A stretch of 64,000 bases of DNA from positions 1-64,000 of the forward strand of contig NZ_MSCW01000011.1 in the NCBI RefSeq assembly GCF_001981305.1, written 5' to 3'. Shown piece after piece: positions 9,766 through 18,440 of this stretch. Each line of letters begins with the position of its first letter. Position 1 is the first letter of the stretch. The notes beneath the pieces are model-generated. The model was given only the letters and a program-made list of their open reading frames with translations, ran no database searches and was not told the origin of the DNA. The translations under genes and the position numbers were made by a program. This stretch comes from Marinobacter lutaoensis. Its GTDB lineage: Bacteria > Pseudomonadota > Gammaproteobacteria > Pseudomonadales > Oleiphilaceae.

Positions 9766-10367
9766 TTCGTGTTCTCCCGAGTGATGCGGTAAATGGCGAT
9801 TTCGCCCAACAGGTTGGGCCACAGCCGGGCGGTCCAGCGGTTCTGGTGCTGACCGTCCACCACCCGGCGACTCTTGATCCGGATGCCCTTCTGTCGGCAC
9901 AGGGCCTCGAAGTCCTTGAAGGTGCAGAGGCGGATGTTGGGGGTGTTGTACCACTTGTAGGGCAGGGCCTCGGATTCCGGCATGCGGCCGCTCAGGGCCA
10001 GCCCCCAACGCAGTCGCCAGTAGGCGAAGTTGGGGAAGGTGACGATGCCTTCGCGGCCGACCCGGAGCATCTCGTCCAGGACCCGGTCCGGGCGGCGGAC
10101 CGCCTGCAGGGCCTGGGTCATCAGTACGATGTCGAACATACCGTCGTCGAAGTTGTCCAGCCCCTGGGTGTCGAGGTTCTGTTCGATCACCGCAACCCCC
10201 TTGCTCATGCAAGTGGTGATGTGATCGGGGTTGATCTCCAGACCGAAACCGGTGGCCTGGCGCTCCCGTTGCAGGAAGTCGAGCAGGGTGCCGTCGCCGC
10301 AGCCCAGGTCGAGAACGTGGTCGCCGGGCTTGACCCACTGCTGGATGATGTCCAAATCGGGTCTCAT
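9762..10367 (-). CDS. metW: Methionine biosynthesis protein MetW
   Basis: 201 residues with a class I methyltransferase fold: [15 protein letters not shown] is motif I. MetW is found as the partner of MetX; published work on related bacteria indicates that it supports homoserine acylation rather than acting as a free-standing methyltransferase. The ATG at 10367 overlaps the metX stop (ATGA). Downstream, its own stop overlaps the DUF4426 start in the same way, giving a tightly coupled chain. Confidence 0.93.
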   Translation of the reverse strand: MRPDLDIIQQWVKPGDHVLDLGCGDGTLLDFLQRERQATGFGLEINPDHITTCMSKGVAVIEQNLDTQGLDNFDDGMFDIVLMTQALQAVRRPDRVLDEMLRVGREGIVTFPNFAYWRLRWGLALSGRMPESEALPYKWYNTPNIRLCTFKDFEALCRQKGIRIKSRRVVDGQHQNRWTARLWPNLLGEIAIYRITRENTK

Positions 10368-11512
10368 ACGCCCACCTCCCGGGCCACCCGGTCCATGTAG
10401 GCCGTGAAAATGTCGGTATATCTGGGCGTGGGGATCAGGAAGGCGTCGTGCCCCCACGGGGCATCAATTTCGGCGTAGCTGACCTTCTTGCGGGCCGAGA
10501 TCATGGCGTTGACCATCTCCTCCGAACGTTCCGGCGCGAAGCGCCAGTCGGTGCTGAACGACAGTACCAGAAACTCGCACTGGGCCGGTGCCAGCGCTTT
10601 GGCCAGATCGCCGCCGTATTCGTAGGCGGGATCGAAATAGTCCAGTGCCCGGGTCATGAGTAGGTAGGTGTTGGCGTCGAAGGACTCGGAGAAGCGTTCG
10701 CCCTGGTAGCGCAGGTAGCTTTCCACCTGGAATTCGGCATCGTAGCCGAACTTGTAGGCTTCCTCTCGCAGCTCCCGTCCGAACTTCTCGCCCATGGAGG
10801 CATCGGACAGATAGGTGATGTGGCCGACCATTCGCGCCAGCATCAGGCCGCGGCGGGGCAGGGTGCCGTGTTCGTAATAGCGGCCGCCGTGGAATTCACG
10901 GTCGGAGGTGATCGCCTGCCGGGCCACTTCGTTGAAGGCGATGTTCTGGGCGGTCAGGCGGGGGGTCGAGGCGATGATCACCGAGTGACGCAGTCGCTCC
11001 GGGTAGTCCAGGCTCCACTGCAGAGCCTGCATGCCGCCAAGGGACCCCCCGACCACCGCGGCCCAGCGCTGGATGCCCAGACGGTCGGCCAGCAGGGCCT
11101 GGCTTTTGACCCAGTCCCGCACCGTGACCACCGGGAAATCGGGGCCATAGGGTTTGCCGGTGGCGGGGTTGAGACTGTTCGGGCCGGTGCTGCCGTGACA
11201 GCCGCCCAGATTGTTCAGGCACACCACGAAAAAACGGTTGGTGTCGATCGGCTTGCCCGGGCCAATGCAACTGTCCCACCAACCGGGCTTGCGGTCGTCC
11301 AGGCTGTGGTAACCGGCGGCGTGATGGTGGCCGCTCAGGGCATGACAGATCAGCACGGCGTTGCTGGCATCGGCGTTCAGCTCGCCGTAGGTTTCCACCA
11401 TCAGGTCGTAGCTGTCGAGGGTCCGGCCGCTGGCCAGCTCGATGGGGGTGTCGAAGTGATAGGTCTGCGGGGAGACTATCCCGACAGAATCCGCGGGAAG
11501 GGAATCGGGCAT
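10364..11512 (-). CDS. metX: Homoserine O-acyltransferase MetX
   Basis: 382 residues, alpha/beta hydrolase fold. It acylates homoserine, the first committed step to methionine. The nucleophile elbow [12 protein letters not shown], the [13 protein letters not shown] oxyanion region and a C-terminal APWGHDAFL (catalytic His) are all present. In many gammaproteobacteria with metX-metW the enzyme uses succinyl-CoA rather than acetyl-CoA; that cannot be settled by eye. I chose the ATG at 11512; a longer frame to 11614 runs through a structured leader. Confidence 0.93.
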   Translation of the reverse strand: MPDSLPADSVGIVSPQTYHFDTPIELASGRTLDSYDLMVETYGELNADASNAVLICHALSGHHHAAGYHSLDDRKPGWWDSCIGPGKPIDTNRFFVVCLNNLGGCHGSTGPNSLNPATGKPYGPDFPVVTVRDWVKSQALLADRLGIQRWAAVVGGSLGGMQALQWSLDYPERLRHSVIIASTPRLTAQNIAFNEVARQAITSDREFHGGRYYEHGTLPRRGLMLARMVGHITYLSDASMGEKFGRELREEAYKFGYDAEFQVESYLRYQGERFSESFDANTYLLMTRALDYFDPAYEYGGDLAKALAPAQCEFLVLSFSTDWRFAPERSEEMVNAMISARKKVSYAEIDAPWGHDAFLIPTPRYTDIFTAYMDRVAREVGV

Positions 11513-11641
11513 CGGCGCGACAGGTTCCTGTTTCGGTCCGTAACTCAGCTGGGGCTGGGACGACAAAAGCCGTCGCCAGCCCAGCAGTTTAAAGCCGGGC
11601 CGGGATGGCTGCAACCGCGGTCAGGGCACGGATGGCAAGGG

Positions 11642-13606
11642 CTAGACCGCGCCTGAGATGTTGACGACCTTCTGCTGGATCAGAGTGGGCGCGGGTTTGC
11701 GGATCTGGCGCTGCATGGCGTCGGCCAGCTCCAGCTGACGCCGCAGGTCGGCGATGGCGTGCTGCAGGCGCTGGCGTTCGGCGCGGCTGTCGCGGTCGTT
11801 GCGCACCATGTCCCGGAGGCGGCGGATCTGGTGCTCCAGCAGCTGTTTCTGCTCCATGGAGTACTGCAGGATCGGCAGCAGTGCCTCCTGCGGCCAGCGT
11901 TCGACGTCCTTGCGGACACGGTTGTGCAGGGTGCGCGCCTCGCTGACCATGACGTTGAAGAAGCGCCGGACCAGCAGGGACTGCTCCGTTAGCAGGTTTT
12001 TCGGGCTGACCCGAAAACGTCTTGCCTTCTTGCGCAGCTCGCGGATGGCGATGACGTGGCGGCCCGCTCGCAGCGGGATGGGCTCGAGGTGGCGGGCGCG
12101 GGTGTCCTCGTTGTAACGACGGTAGATTGCGGCCACCATTTTTTCCGCCAGGTGTCCCTCGCTCATCAGGTTGGTCAGGTCGGCTTCCAGTAGCTCGAAG
12201 AAGTGGTCCATGGCCCGGTTCATGCCGGCGGTGGTCCAGCTCCGGGACATCAGGGCGCGGACTTTCCCGGCATGGGACTCGAAACGCTGCTCGCTGACCA
12301 GGGCCTTGAGCGTTTCCCCCTGGGAATCCATCAGGCGGCGGCTCGAACGCAGGGTGATGAGCTTCTTGTAGTAGAAGTCGTAATCCTTCTGCACCCGTTC
12401 TGCCAAGCGTCCGAGTGCTGCCTTGTCGATGGTGGCGCCAGCGCAAGCCTGCAGTTCCTCTTCCAGGGATTCGAGCCGGGACTGCATGGCGGCTTGGCTG
12501 TTCTGCAGCATCCCCAGCAGGTCGTTGATCAGGCTCTGGGTGATCAGCTGCTCCTTGTGCATCAGGATACGCCGGATGATCAGCTGCTCCAGCTGGTCAA
12601 GGTTGGAACGCTGGAACAGCGCCTCATCCTGGCGTACGCGCGCCAGCAGCCCCTGCTTGGCGGACAGCGGGATGACATCCTGGTGGCGCATGCCCAGATG
12701 GTCGGCGGTGTAGTCGCGGACCCGTTCGATGGCTTCCTGAGTGTACTGTTCGCCCTGCAGGTCGTCCCAGAGCACGTCGATCTTGTTCAGCACCGCAAAA
12801 CGACCGGCACGGTGGTCGGCGTGGGCGGTGTCGATGTGTTCCTTCCAGATGGTCATGTCGCTGGCGGTGACGCCGGTGTCGGCGCTGAGCACGAAAATCA
12901 CCGCGTGTGCCCTCGGCAGCATGCTGATGGTCAGCTCCGGCTCCGACCCCAGGGCATTCAGGCCCGGCGTGTCGAGGATGCGCAGACCCTGTTCGAACAG
13001 CGGATGACGGATGCTGATTTGGGCGTTGCGCCAAGCCGGAATCAGTACGTTGCCGGGGGTGTCACGATCTTGTTCCAGCATGGCCTCGTCGAAGCCGAGT
13101 TGCCGCGCCTGCTCCGGCGACACGCTCTTGACCCGGGCCACCTCCGCCAAGACTTGGCGCATCACCTCCGGGTCGCGGGCGTCCAGTTCATGGCGGGTCC
13201 AGTGTTCGGGCTGCTTGCGCAGTTGCTGCAGGGAAAGGTCGCCGGTCCGGGTCTCAATCGGCAGCAGCATCAGGTAGTTCTGGTTGGTGCTCCGGTCGAA
13301 GAACAGCTCGGTGGGGCACATGGTGGTGCGCCCGGCCTGCGACGGCAGCATGCGCTGGCCGTAGTCGGAGAAGAACAGGGCGTTGATCAGTTCGGTCTTG
13401 CCCCGGGAATACTCACCCACGAACGCGATGGTCAGCTCGTCCTCGATCAGCAGTTCCAGGCCATGGCGGATCCGGGTACTGATGTCATCGGAAAACAGGT
13501 TGTTGTCCTGGAGCCAGAGGCGATAGCGGCCGATCTGCCGGATCAGCTCCTTTTTCCAGTTATGGTAAGCCTCTACCTGCTGCGACAGGGTTCCCTGTGG
13601 GTTCAT
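11642..13606 (-). CDS. Dynamin-like GTPase
   Basis: 654 residues. An N-terminal GTPase domain has G1 VGEYSRGKTELINAL (near residue 65), a G2 threonine in TTMCPTE, G3 ILDTPGLNAL and G4 LNKIDVLW, the spacing of the dynamin superfamily. The rest is long helical, coiled-coil material (LESLEEELQ, RRQLELADAM) without an obvious transmembrane paddle. Bacterial dynamin-like proteins act on membranes. Starting at 13606 places AAGGAAA properly and drops an unsupported 53-residue extension. It lies between metX and yggT, which are usually close neighbours in pseudomonads, so it is probably an insertion in an otherwise conserved block. Confidence 0.88.
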   Translation of the reverse strand: MNPQGTLSQQVEAYHNWKKELIRQIGRYRLWLQDNNLFSDDISTRIRHGLELLIEDELTIAFVGEYSRGKTELINALFFSDYGQRMLPSQAGRTTMCPTELFFDRSTNQNYLMLLPIETRTGDLSLQQLRKQPEHWTRHELDARDPEVMRQVLAEVARVKSVSPEQARQLGFDEAMLEQDRDTPGNVLIPAWRNAQISIRHPLFEQGLRILDTPGLNALGSEPELTISMLPRAHAVIFVLSADTGVTASDMTIWKEHIDTAHADHRAGRFAVLNKIDVLWDDLQGEQYTQEAIERVRDYTADHLGMRHQDVIPLSAKQGLLARVRQDEALFQRSNLDQLEQLIIRRILMHKEQLITQSLINDLLGMLQNSQAAMQSRLESLEEELQACAGATIDKAALGRLAERVQKDYDFYYKKLITLRSSRRLMDSQGETLKALVSEQRFESHAGKVRALMSRSWTTAGMNRAMDHFFELLEADLTNLMSEGHLAEKMVAAIYRRYNEDTRARHLEPIPLRAGRHVIAIRELRKKARRFRVSPKNLLTEQSLLVRRFFNVMVSEARTLHNRVRKDVERWPQEALLPILQYSMEQKQLLEHQIRRLRDMVRNDRDSRAERQRLQHAIADLRRQLELADAMQRQIRKPAPTLIQQKVVNISGAV

Positions 13607-13738
13607 TGGAATTTCCTTTTGCGCGACGTCCCGGTATGTCTGCACCCATAGCCTGGCGGCCCTGGCAAGCGTGGGCCTGGGTGACGGCCGTTGTTCATGA
13701 ACTAGCGGTAATCTTATCCCGTCTTTTTCGGGATTGCG

Positions 13739-13764
13739 TGCCGTCAAGTCACAGTTTGACGGCA
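13739..13764. repeat. Inverted repeat in the 5' flank of the dynamin-like gene
   Basis: TGCCGTCAA and TTTGACGGCA can pair as a 9-bp stem around a loop of about seven bases. It lies about 135 bases upstream of the dynamin-like start and 25 bases from the larger yggT terminator. It could be an operator, an mRNA leader hairpin or a weak second terminator. Confidence 0.4.
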
Positions 13765-13781
13765 TGTTTCCGGGGTGGGGA

Positions 13782-13820
13782 TAAAAAAGTCCGTCAGATC
13801 AATGGGTTGATCTGACGGAC
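13782..13820 (-). terminator. Rho-independent terminator of yggS-proC-yggT
   Basis: A perfect 14-bp stem (GTCCGTCAGATCAA and its complement) with a 4-base loop. On the minus strand it is followed by TTTTTTAT. It stands about 55 bases past the yggT stop and separates that operon from the dynamin-like gene. Confidence 0.9.
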
Positions 13821-13875
13821 CTGCGATGAGGATTTTGGTGTCGTCGTGTAACGATATGTATTTTTGAGACGCAGG

Positions 13876-14460
13876 TTACATGCCGAGCCCGATGGCGCCG
13901 AGGCCGGCCGCCAGTTTCATGTGGTCGATAACCACGGAAATCACGTTCAGGATCAGGAAAACCACGATCGGAGACAGGTCCAGTCCCCCCATGGCGGGCA
14001 TGACATTGCGGACCGGGCGCATCACCGGTTCGGTGATCTGGGCCACCAGCTGGATGGCCGGGTGGCCGCTGTGGGGCGCGATCCAGCTGACCACGACCAC
14101 CGCGATGACCGACCAGAAGTAGATTTTGACGATCAGATCCAGCACGTTGAGAACCGCCCAAACCAGCAGAGTGACCGGATTGAACATCGGTATGCCGCCG
14201 TTCAGCAGTACCAGGATGAGGAAGAAGGTGATGGCCTGGATGATGATCGCCAGCACCAGTGAGGCGCCATCGACACCGCCCCAGCCCGGAATGATCCTGC
14301 GCAGGGGGCGCAGCAGCGGATTGGTGGCCTTGACCACGAACTGGGATATGGGGTTGTAAAAATCCGCACGGGCCAGCTGCAACAGGAAGCGCAGCAGCAC
14401 GATGGTCATATAGAACGTCGAGGCGATCAGCAGGATGGTGATCAGGATGTCTGCCAGCAT
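13876..14460 (-). CDS. yggT: YggT family membrane protein
   Basis: 194 residues forming two tandem YggT repeats, each a pair of hydrophobic spans followed by NPLLRPLRRIIP or EPVMRPVRNVMP. These P-x-x-R-P-x-R-x-x-x-P motifs are the family hallmark. YggT proteins are integral membrane proteins of uncertain function, tied by gene order to proC/yggS and, in plastids, to cytochrome assembly and thylakoid organisation. A purine-rich GGAGAGA precedes the ATG. It is the last gene of the yggS-proC-yggT operon. Confidence 0.9.
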   Translation of the reverse strand: MLADILITILLIASTFYMTIVLLRFLLQLARADFYNPISQFVVKATNPLLRPLRRIIPGWGGVDGASLVLAIIIQAITFFLILVLLNGGIPMFNPVTLLVWAVLNVLDLIVKIYFWSVIAVVVVSWIAPHSGHPAIQLVAQITEPVMRPVRNVMPAMGGLDLSPIVVFLILNVISVVIDHMKLAAGLGAIGLGM

Positions 14461-14482
14461 GGCGCGGTCTCTCCGTCTCCGG

Positions 14483-15316
14483 TTACTGTGGGCTGGCCAG
14501 TTCGGTGGCCATCTCTTCCGAGCGCTGGTAGGCCGCGTCGTAGGCTTGCTTGACCAGGTCCCTCAATCCCCCCGTCTCGAAGGCCTGTATGGCTCGCTCG
14601 GTGGTGCCTCCGGGAGACATGACGTTGCGCTTGAGCTGCGCCGGGTCGTGTTCGCTGCGAGCTGCCATCTCCGCGGCACCGGCCATGGTCTGGATGGCCA
14701 GGGCCCGGGCCGTGGCCGAGTCGATGCCCGCCTCGGTCGCCGCCGCCTCCAGCGCTTCCAGGAACAGGAAGAAGTAGGCCGGGCCGCTGCCGGACAGCGC
14801 GGTGACGCCGTGCAGCCGGTGCTCATCCTGCACCCAGAGCGCGGAGCCGATGCTTTCGAACACCGCCTGCACGCTGCGTTTCTGTTCCTCGGTCACCGCG
14901 TCATTGGCGTACAGGCCCGCTGCGCCCTTGCCCACCAGGGACGGGGTGTTGGGCATGACCCGCACCAGCGGCAGGCCGCCGCCGAGCCAGGCATCAAGGG
15001 TGTCGGCGGTCAGCCCCGCCGCGATGGAAACCACCAGGGGGCGGGTGTTCTGGACCACTGGCGCGATATCCTGGCACACCTGCGCCATGACCTGGGGCTT
15101 CACCGCCAGGATCAGCATGTCCGCCTGTTGCGCGCAGTAGCGGTTGTCGGTGGTCACGCTGACGCCAAAGCGCTTGCGGATGGCCTGGAGGTGGCTGTCG
15201 TCCGGCGCGCTGACCCAGATGTCACTGGCCTGGTAGCCGTTGTCCAGCATGCCGCCAATGATGGCGCTGGCCATATTGCCGGCTCCGATGAAGGATATGG
15301 TCGGTGATGTGCTCAA
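14483..15316 (-). CDS. proC: Pyrroline-5-carboxylate reductase ProC
   Basis: 277 residues. It reduces pyrroline-5-carboxylate to proline with NAD(P)H. The Rossmann loop FIGAGNMASAIIGG is at the N-terminus, and the family signature VMPNTPSLVGKGAAGLY plus GSGPAYFF are present. The start must be a TTG: the first in-frame ATG lies inside the Rossmann loop, while TTG at 15316 has GGAGTG six bases upstream. Second gene of the yggS operon. Confidence 0.95.
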   Translation of the reverse strand: MSTSPTISFIGAGNMASAIIGGMLDNGYQASDIWVSAPDDSHLQAIRKRFGVSVTTDNRYCAQQADMLILAVKPQVMAQVCQDIAPVVQNTRPLVVSIAAGLTADTLDAWLGGGLPLVRVMPNTPSLVGKGAAGLYANDAVTEEQKRSVQAVFESIGSALWVQDEHRLHGVTALSGSGPAYFFLFLEALEAAATEAGIDSATARALAIQTMAGAAEMAARSEHDPAQLKRNVMSPGGTTERAIQAFETGGLRDLVKQAYDAAYQRSEEMATELASPQ

Positions 15317-15383
15317 GGTTCACTCCAGCGTCTGATCGGTTGAACGTGTGCCCCGGATGATAGCAGGAACCTGGGCGTTCGGC

Positions 15384-16091
15384 TCATGGCGCCTTGGCAG
15401 ACCGCTCGCCAAACACCGCGGTGCCGACCCGGACCCAGGTGGCACCCTCGGCGATGGCCAGTTCCAGGTCGTCGGACATGCCCATGGACAGGGTATCCAG
15501 GGGGGCGCCGCCGGCGAGCTGGAGCCGCAGCTGCTCCAGGGCCTGTGCCAGTTGCCGGAAGCTGGTCCGCCGGCCGGAGTCCGCTTGGTTGGGATCGGGA
15601 ATGGCCATCAGACCCCGCAGCCGCAGGTTGGGCAGGCGGGCGATGGCGCCGGCCAGTTCCGGCAGCTCCGCGAGTCGACAACCCGACTTGGTGGCTTCGT
15701 CGTCGATGTTGACCTGTAGGCAAATGTTCAGTGGCGGCTGAGTGTCGTCACGCTGCTCGCTCAGCCGACGGGCTACCTTGAGCCGATCGACACTGTGCAC
15801 CCAGTGAAAATGGGCGGCGATCTGCCGGGTCTTGTTCGACTGGATCGGGCCGATGAAGTGCCATTCCAGATCGGGAAGATCGCGCAGGGCCTCGATCTTT
15901 TCCAGAGCTTCCTGGAGGTAGTTCTCACCGAACGCCCGCTGGCCCACCGCGTGGGCCTGGCGCAGATCCGCCGGCGGCCGGGTCTTGCTGACGGCCAGCA
16001 GCCGCACGCTGCCCGGCGCCCGCCCCGCCGCCAATGTTGCTTTTTGTATGCGTCGGGTTACGCTCCCGAGGTTGTCTGCTATGCTGCTCAT
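15384..16091 (-). CDS. yggS: PLP-binding homeostasis protein YggS (PLPBP)
   Basis: 235 residues. A pyridoxal-phosphate-binding TIM-barrel protein without known enzyme activity that keeps vitamin B6 and amino-acid pools balanced. LLAVSKTRP holds the PLP lysine, with FGENYLQEA and the C-terminal SMGMSDDLELAIAEG phosphate-binding region. The ATG at 16091 is chosen over a 65-codon extension that runs into pilT. Only 51 bases separate it from the divergent pilT start. Confidence 0.93.
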   Translation of the reverse strand: MSSIADNLGSVTRRIQKATLAAGRAPGSVRLLAVSKTRPPADLRQAHAVGQRAFGENYLQEALEKIEALRDLPDLEWHFIGPIQSNKTRQIAAHFHWVHSVDRLKVARRLSEQRDDTQPPLNICLQVNIDDEATKSGCRLAELPELAGAIARLPNLRLRGLMAIPDPNQADSGRRTSFRQLAQALEQLRLQLAGGAPLDTLSMGMSDDLELAIAEGATWVRVGTAVFGERSAKAP

Positions 16092-16142
16092 AGTGTGAGT
16101 TTGCCGCTTCTGGAATAAAAGAAAAAGCCCTCCGAGGAACCT

Positions 16143-17177
16143 ATGGATATTACTGAACTGCTTGCCTTTTCGGCGAAACAGGGTGCCTCCGATTTGCACC
16201 TTTCCGCCGGCTTGCCGCCGATGATTCGCGTGGATGGCGATGTGCGCCGGATCAACCTGCCGCCCCTGGAGCACAAGGAGGTCCACGGGCTCATCTACGA
16301 CATCATGAACGACAAGCAGCGCAAGGATTTCGAAGAGTTCCTGGAAACCGATTTTTCATTCGAAGTGCCCGGTGTGGCCCGGTTCCGGGTCAACGCCTTC
16401 AACCAGAACCGTGGCGCCGGTGCGGTGTTCCGGACCACCCCCTCGAAGGTGCTCACCATGGAAGATCTGGGCATGGGCCAGGTTTTCAAGGACATCGCCT
16501 CGGTGCCCCGGGGCCTGGTGCTGGTGACCGGGCCGACCGGTTCCGGTAAGTCCACCACCCTGGCGGCGATGATGGACTATATCAACGACACTCGCTATGA
16601 GCACATCCTCACCATCGAGGACCCGATCGAATTTGTGCACGAGTCCAAGAAGTGCCTGGTCAACCAGCGGGAAGTGCACCGGGACACCCTCGGCTTCAAC
16701 GAGGCCCTGCGGTCGGCCTTGCGGGAGGACCCGGATATTATCCTGGTGGGTGAGATGCGGGACCTGGAAACCATCCGCTTGGCCCTGACCGCCGCGGAAA
16801 CCGGCCACTTGGTGTTCGGCACCCTGCACACCACCTCTGCGGCCAAGACCATCGACCGGGTGGTCGACGTGTTCCCGGCGGAGGAAAAATCCATGGTCCG
16901 CTCGATGTTGTCCGAATCGTTGCAGGCCGTTATTTCCCAGACACTGATGAAGAAGGTGGGCGGCGGCCGGATCGCCGCCCATGAGATCATGATCGGCACA
17001 CCGGCTATCCGTAACCTGATCCGGGAAGACAAGATTGCGCAGATGTACTCGTCCATCCAGACCCGGGGGGCGGTCGGCATGCAGACGCTGGACCAGTGTC
17101 TGGAGCGGCTGTTGCAGAAGGGCCTGATCACCCGGGAGGCGGCCCGCGCCAAGGCCAAGATGCCGGACAACTTCTGA
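16143..17177 (+). CDS. pilT: Type IV pilus retraction ATPase PilT
   Basis: 344 residues, the usual PilT length. A hexameric secretion ATPase that pulls type IV pili back, driving twitching, DNA uptake and phage entry. The PAS-like N-domain starts MDITELLAFSAKQGASDLHLS. Walker A is GPTGSGKSTTLAAM (near residue 135), Walker B is DIILVGEMRD, and the PilT-specific AIRNLIRE motif is near 285. It is followed 15 bases later by pilU and is divergent from yggS, an order conserved in Pseudomonas. Confidence 0.97.
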   Translation: MDITELLAFSAKQGASDLHLSAGLPPMIRVDGDVRRINLPPLEHKEVHGLIYDIMNDKQRKDFEEFLETDFSFEVPGVARFRVNAFNQNRGAGAVFRTTPSKVLTMEDLGMGQVFKDIASVPRGLVLVTGPTGSGKSTTLAAMMDYINDTRYEHILTIEDPIEFVHESKKCLVNQREVHRDTLGFNEALRSALREDPDIILVGEMRDLETIRLALTAAETGHLVFGTLHTTSAAKTIDRVVDVFPAEEKSMVRSMLSESLQAVISQTLMKKVGGGRIAAHEIMIGTPAIRNLIREDKIAQMYSSIQTRGAVGMQTLDQCLERLLQKGLITREAARAKAKMPDNF

Positions 17178-17192
17178 GGAAGGTAAACAGTC

Positions 17193-18314
17193 ATGGAATT
17201 CGAGAAACTGCTGCGCTTGATGGTGGAAAAGGGCGGCTCGGACTTGTTCATCACCGCCGGGGTTCCCCCCAGCATGAAAATCAACGGCAAGGTGGTGCCG
17301 GTTACCAAGAACGCGCTGACGCCCGAGCAGACCCGGGAGCTGGTGTACGGCGCCATGAACGACAAACAGCGGGCGGAGTTCGACGAGACCCACGAATGCA
17401 ACTTCGCCATCAGTGCCCGGGGCATCGGTCGCTTCCGGGTCAGCGCCTTTTTCCAGCGCAACCTGTGCGGTATGGTCCTGCGGCGGATCGAGGTCAAGAT
17501 CCCGCAGATCGATGACCTGGGATTGCCGGAGATCGTCAAGGACTTGGCCATGACCAAGCGCGGCCTGATCATTTTCGTGGGCGCCACCGGGACGGGTAAG
17601 TCCACGTCGCTGGCGGCCATGCTGGGGTACCGCAACCGCAACAGCCGGGGGCACATCATTTCAATTGAGGACCCGATCGAATTTGTGCACCAGCACCAGG
17701 GCTGCATTGTCACCCAGAGGGAGGTGGGAATCGACACCGAGAGTTTCGAGGTGGCCCTGAAAAACACCCTGCGTCAGGCTCCGGACGTGATCCTGATCGG
17801 CGAGGTCCGGACCCGTCAGACCATGGAGTACGCGGTCCAGTTCGCCGAAACCGGGCACCTGTGTCTGGCGACCCTGCACGCCAACAACGCCAACCAGGCG
17901 CTGGACCGGATCATCCAGTTCTTCCCGCCTGAACAGCACAACCAGATCTGGATGGACCTGTCGCTCAACCTCAAGGCCATCGTCGCCCAGCAGCTGGTGC
18001 CCACCCCCGATGGCAAGGGCCGCAAAGCGGTCATCGAGGTTCTGATCAACACCCCGCTGGCGGCGGATATTATCCGCAAGGGTGAGGTGCACAAGCTCAA
18101 GGAACTGATGGCCAAGTCGACCGAGGCGGGCATGCAGACCTTCGACCAAGCGCTCTACCGCCTGTATTCCGAGGGGGCAATCACCTATGAGGATGCGCTG
18201 GCGCACGCCGACTCGGCCAACGACCTGCGCCTGATGATCAAACTGGGCGCGGATGCCCAGGGCGCGGACAAACTGTCGTCGACGGTGGACAAGCTGTCGA
18301 TCCAGGACGACTGA
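17193..18314 (+). CDS. pilU: PilT-dependent type IV pilus motor PilU
   Basis: 373 residues. Paralogue of PilT that needs PilT to work and adds force to retraction. The N-terminus MEFEKLLRLMVEKGGSDLFI, Walker A GATGTGKSTSLAAM (PilU commonly has the A-T-G-T form), Walker B DVILIGEVRT and a longer, charged C-terminal tail ending KLSIQDD distinguish it from PilT. AGGAAGG stands before the ATG. No clear terminator follows. Confidence 0.96.
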   Translation: MEFEKLLRLMVEKGGSDLFITAGVPPSMKINGKVVPVTKNALTPEQTRELVYGAMNDKQRAEFDETHECNFAISARGIGRFRVSAFFQRNLCGMVLRRIEVKIPQIDDLGLPEIVKDLAMTKRGLIIFVGATGTGKSTSLAAMLGYRNRNSRGHIISIEDPIEFVHQHQGCIVTQREVGIDTESFEVALKNTLRQAPDVILIGEVRTRQTMEYAVQFAETGHLCLATLHANNANQALDRIIQFFPPEQHNQIWMDLSLNLKAIVAQQLVPTPDGKGRKAVIEVLINTPLAADIIRKGEVHKLKELMAKSTEAGMQTFDQALYRLYSEGAITYEDALAHADSANDLRLMIKLGADAQGADKLSSTVDKLSIQDD

Positions 18315-18358
18315 GCCCGCGCCGCTGCCGGCATTCGACTAAAGTCGCAAATGATTAG

Positions 18359-18413
18359 GGCCTCAAACCAGTAGTTTTGGCATTTGAGGCCATTCCCTTG
18401 TGCTGCGTATACT
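18359..18413 (+). promoter_or_regulatory. Promoter with overlapping inverted repeat upstream of FadL-like gene
   Basis: GGCCTCAAA and TTTGAGGCC form a perfect 9-bp inverted repeat (18359-18391, 15-base spacer). The right arm contains a -35-like TTGAGG (18384), and TATACT (18408) lies 18 bases further on, 28 bases before the ATG of the porin gene. A repressor bound to the repeat would block the -35 box. Confidence 0.5.
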
Positions 18414-18440
18414 CCGCGCGGATTCAAACAAGGAGATACC

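Noticed and set aside
11548..11585. Imperfect hairpin in the metX leader as a SAM riboswitch
   Set aside because: A single GC-rich hairpin can be drawn, but none of the conserved core of known SAM riboswitches is visible, and there is no terminator or sequestered ribosome site.
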